NCBI GenBank assembly: GCA_049889775.1
Contig: JBMHCT010000035.1
Coordinates: 124,001-188,000, forward strand
Direction: 5' to 3'
DNA length: 64,000 nt
From: Jejuia sp049889775
GTDB lineage: Bacteria; Bacteroidota; Bacteroidia; Flavobacteriales; Flavobacteriaceae
Made by a program: the position numbers and the translations under genes. The notes under the pieces are model-generated. The model did no database searches and was not told the origin of the DNA. It was given only the letters and a program-made list of their open reading frames with translations. Of the stretch, positions 62,266-64,000 are shown in pieces. Within the stretch, counting starts at the first letter, position 1; each line of letters opens with the position of its first letter.

Positions 62266-62287
62266 AATTTATTCATTTTTAGCGCTG

Positions 62288-62295
62288 CAAATGTA
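62288..62295 (-). promoter_or_regulatory. -7 box of ychF
   Basis: The minus strand reads TACATTTG, an exact TAnnTTTG match, 22 bp before the ychF start. Confidence 0.4.
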
Positions 62296-62385
62296 GGAAA
62301 AAATGGAGCCTTTTAACGCCTAAATTAAAAAGTTGTGAGCAGGGAGTTTTAAGCTATGGATAATACTGTTTTTGACTGATTGAAC

Positions 62386-62480
62386 CGCGTTAGGGATTGT
62401 AGTAGAAAGCCCACAGCGAGCCCATAGGAGCGAGCGAGGACTTGCAACATAAAGCCTGACCCCTTGCGGGTAACGCCCAA
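62386..62480 (-). repeat. Dispersed ~90-bp element, copy R5
   Basis: The reverse complement of the R1/R4 blocks is well preserved: GCGTTAGGGATTG, AGAAAGCCCACAGCGAGCCC, GGAGCGAGCGAGGACTTGCA, AAGCCTGACCCCTTGCGGGT and AACGCCC. Confidence 0.85.
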
Positions 62481-62610
62481 ATAAAAAATTAAGACTATTT
62501 TAATAAAAACAGATAATTAAAAGTTAAACACCAAGTATGGCACTAAACTACAGTGTAACATTATTTAACTTGCGGCGTTGAATACACAAATCCATCAATC
62601 AAAATTATAA

Positions 62611-64000
62611 ATGAAAATAAGAATTACGCTTCTATTCTGCTTATTTAGTTTTTCAATTTTTGCACAAAGTATTACCACGAGACTTATTGATAAAACATCG
62701 AAAAAGGCGATTCCATACGCTAATATAAAAACTGGAACCTACGAGGGCGTTATTAGCAATGATGAAGGATATTTTACTGTTTCAGGGTCCAACTTGTCCA
62801 AAACTGTGACTATTTCGTGCATGGGTTATGAGGACAAAACCTTAAGTATTGCTGAAATAAAACAACTTAGTTTTGTGGTTGAGCTAGCGCAAGCGATTAA
62901 TCAGTTAGACGAAGTTTACATTAGCAATAAAGCCCCGAATGTAGATTCTATTATTGCGCGAGTAAAAGCAAAAATTAAAGACAACTATAATTATGAGTTG
63001 AATCAGTACAATGTATTTAAGCGCAGTACAGACCATGTGGATTTTAAGAGTTTAGAGTTTGAAATTGATAAAGCATCTCATGTAAAAAAGAAGCAACTAG
63101 AAGATGTGAACAACAGCTTAACAGCCTTGGTAAATCAAGTAAAAACCAGCAATATGGTACAATTTGAAGATTTTAAAGGTAAAGTCTATGCGCTTGATAA
63201 AGACAGTATTAAACTTGAAGTGGAAAAGGCTACCGAATTGTTGGATCATAAAAATGATTTTTCGATTGAAAATATTCAAGAGAAAATGCAAAATATTATT
63301 CTTAAATATTTAGACACTACTAAAACGTATAAGCTAAAAACTGGACTGTTTAAAATTGAAGATTCTTTAAAATTGAAGGATGAGGATTTTAAAGATGATA
63401 ATGATAAAAACGAATACACGGTTTCTTATTTAAATAATGAGACCAAATCTTTACTTAGACGCTCACAATTTTACAACAACTCCTTTTTAAACAAAATTTT
63501 AAATGCTGATTTATACGAGTACAGTTTTGAGGATGTTGGCTATAATAGTGGCGAACTTACTTATGTCATCTCATTTACACCAAGAAAGGGAAAAGCTAAA
63601 TATACTGGTAAACTTTATGTGGCTGATGACACTTATGCCATTACCAGAACAGATTACACCTATTATAAAAAGCGACATGGTGAAAAGTTTAATTTGCGTT
63701 TAATTTTAGGTGTAAAATATATTGAAAACATTAGCAAAGGCACCATAATTTTTGAAAAGGATAGTAGCCTTATCTATCGCCCAAAATATATAAAACGCAC
63801 TTCTGGAAGCTATTTTTACGTAAGTAGACCATTGAAGTTTATTGAAAATAGTGATAAACGTTATAAGGTGGCTTTTGATTTTACTATTGAGGGTAACAAC
63901 AGTACCAAAGAAGAACTTCTGATTACCAGCCATAATAACATTAGCTTTTTAGATTTTCAGGCGGAACGTCAAAAGAAGAAAACACCTGTTATTAAACTAA
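62611..64000 (+). CDS. Carboxypeptidase-like regulatory domain protein, N-terminal part (cut by window edge)
   Basis: The frame starts at the ATG at 62611 and stays open to the right edge (463 residues). A signal peptide (RITLLFCLFSFSIFAQ) is followed by a CarboxypepD_reg-like domain (TRLIDKTSKKAIPYANIKTG, NDEGYFTVSG, ISCMGYEDKTLSI), then a long region rich in Lys and Asp (about residues 105-290). After that comes a beta-rich part (TYVISFTPRKGKAKYTGKLY, ITRTDYTYYKKRHGEK). The layout resembles large outer-membrane-associated proteins of Flavobacteriia. No function is assigned. Confidence 0.8.
   Translation, partial: MKIRITLLFCLFSFSIFAQSITTRLIDKTSKKAIPYANIKTGTYEGVISNDEGYFTVSGSNLSKTVTISCMGYEDKTLSIAEIKQLSFVVELAQAINQLDEVYISNKAPNVDSIIARVKAKIKDNYNYELNQYNVFKRSTDHVDFKSLEFEIDKASHVKKKQLEDVNNSLTALVNQVKTSNMVQFEDFKGKVYALDKDSIKLEVEKATELLDHKNDFSIENIQEKMQNIILKYLDTTKTYKLKTGLFKIEDSLKLKDEDFKDDNDKNEYTVSYLNNETKSLLRRSQFYNNSFLNKILNADLYEYSFEDVGYNSGELTYVISFTPRKGKAKYTGKLYVADDTYAITRTDYTYYKKRHGEKFNLRLILGVKYIENISKGTIIFEKDSSLIYRPKYIKRTSGSYFYVSRPLKFIENSDKRYKVAFDFTIEGNNSTKEELLITSHNNISFLDFQAERQKKKTPVIKL

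Larger units (their letters stand above)
62266..62610. other. 345-bp divergent intergenic region with ychF promoter and repeat R5
   Basis: It separates ychF (minus) from the carboxypeptidase-regulatory-like gene (plus). It contains the ychF -7 box (62288-62295) and dispersed-element copy R5 (62386-62480). The last 130 bp before 62611 presumably hold the downstream promoter. No gene is visible. Confidence 0.6.

Overview
This AT-rich window comes from a bacterium of the Bacteroidota, most likely a marine-type member of the Flavobacteriaceae. The gene families point there: a PorP/SprF type IX secretion protein, a TonB receptor with a DUF4249 lipoprotein, DUF4202, DUF3857 and a carboxypeptidase-like regulatory domain protein. 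So do the Bacteroidota-type -7 boxes (TAnnTTTG), the absence of obvious Shine-Dalgarno sequences, and several families of short dispersed intergenic repeats. I identify about 55 protein genes, two of them cut by the window edges. I see no rRNA, tRNA, CRISPR array, prophage or insertion sequence.

Region 1 (1-10.2 kb, all minus strand) is a nitrate/nitrite assimilation island: the start of an assimilatory nitrate reductase, a NarL-type response regulator, a Rid protein, a histidine kinase with a NarX/PilJ-type sensor domain, DUF4202, nirD, nirB and a YdeP-like molybdoenzyme. Three promoters here (nitrate reductase, response regulator, nirB) carry a 16-bp TAMGTA-N4-TACKTA operator. At the nitrate reductase and nirB promoters a 22-bp block of operator plus -7 box differs at one position. 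I infer a flavobacterial nitrate-responsive two-component regulon that can be read from this sequence alone.

Region 2 (10.3-23.3 kb) holds a TPR/LuxR-type regulator, a secreted protein of unknown function, a four-gene molybdenum hydroxylase cluster (MocA-like, XdhC, Tat-exported large subunit, 2Fe-2S subunit), a YheT hydrolase, adenine deaminase, tilS, and two genes of unknown function.

Region 3 (23.3-36.4 kb) holds a pabB-like gene with a short dispersed repeat inserted in frame, an aldose epimerase, a DEAD-box-type helicase, an S1/P1 nuclease, an operon of ECF sigma factor, 60-residue protein and MscS-type channel, a TonB receptor/DUF4249 pair, lpd and an S41 peptidase.

Region 4 (36.6-54.7 kb, mostly plus strand) is housekeeping and metabolism: smpB, an S15 peptidase, a TPMT-like methyltransferase, pcm, an oxidoreductase, 3-hydroxybutyryl-CoA dehydrogenase, DUF1015, yggS, an exonuclease/GIY-YIG protein, DUF3857, a potassium channel, miaA, argE-like and PorP/SprF-SPOR. 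Two genes here (exonuclease/GIY-YIG and miaA) have no ATG, GTG or TTG upstream of their conserved N-termini and appear to start at ATT and ATA.

Region 5 (54.9-64 kb) holds topoisomerase IV (parE, parC), an EamA transporter, DUF805, ychF and the start of a carboxypeptidase-regulatory-like protein. Dispersed repeats recur throughout: five copies of a roughly 90-bp element, five copies of a hairpin element ending in ATGACA (one inside pabB), and a 191-bp imperfect palindrome.
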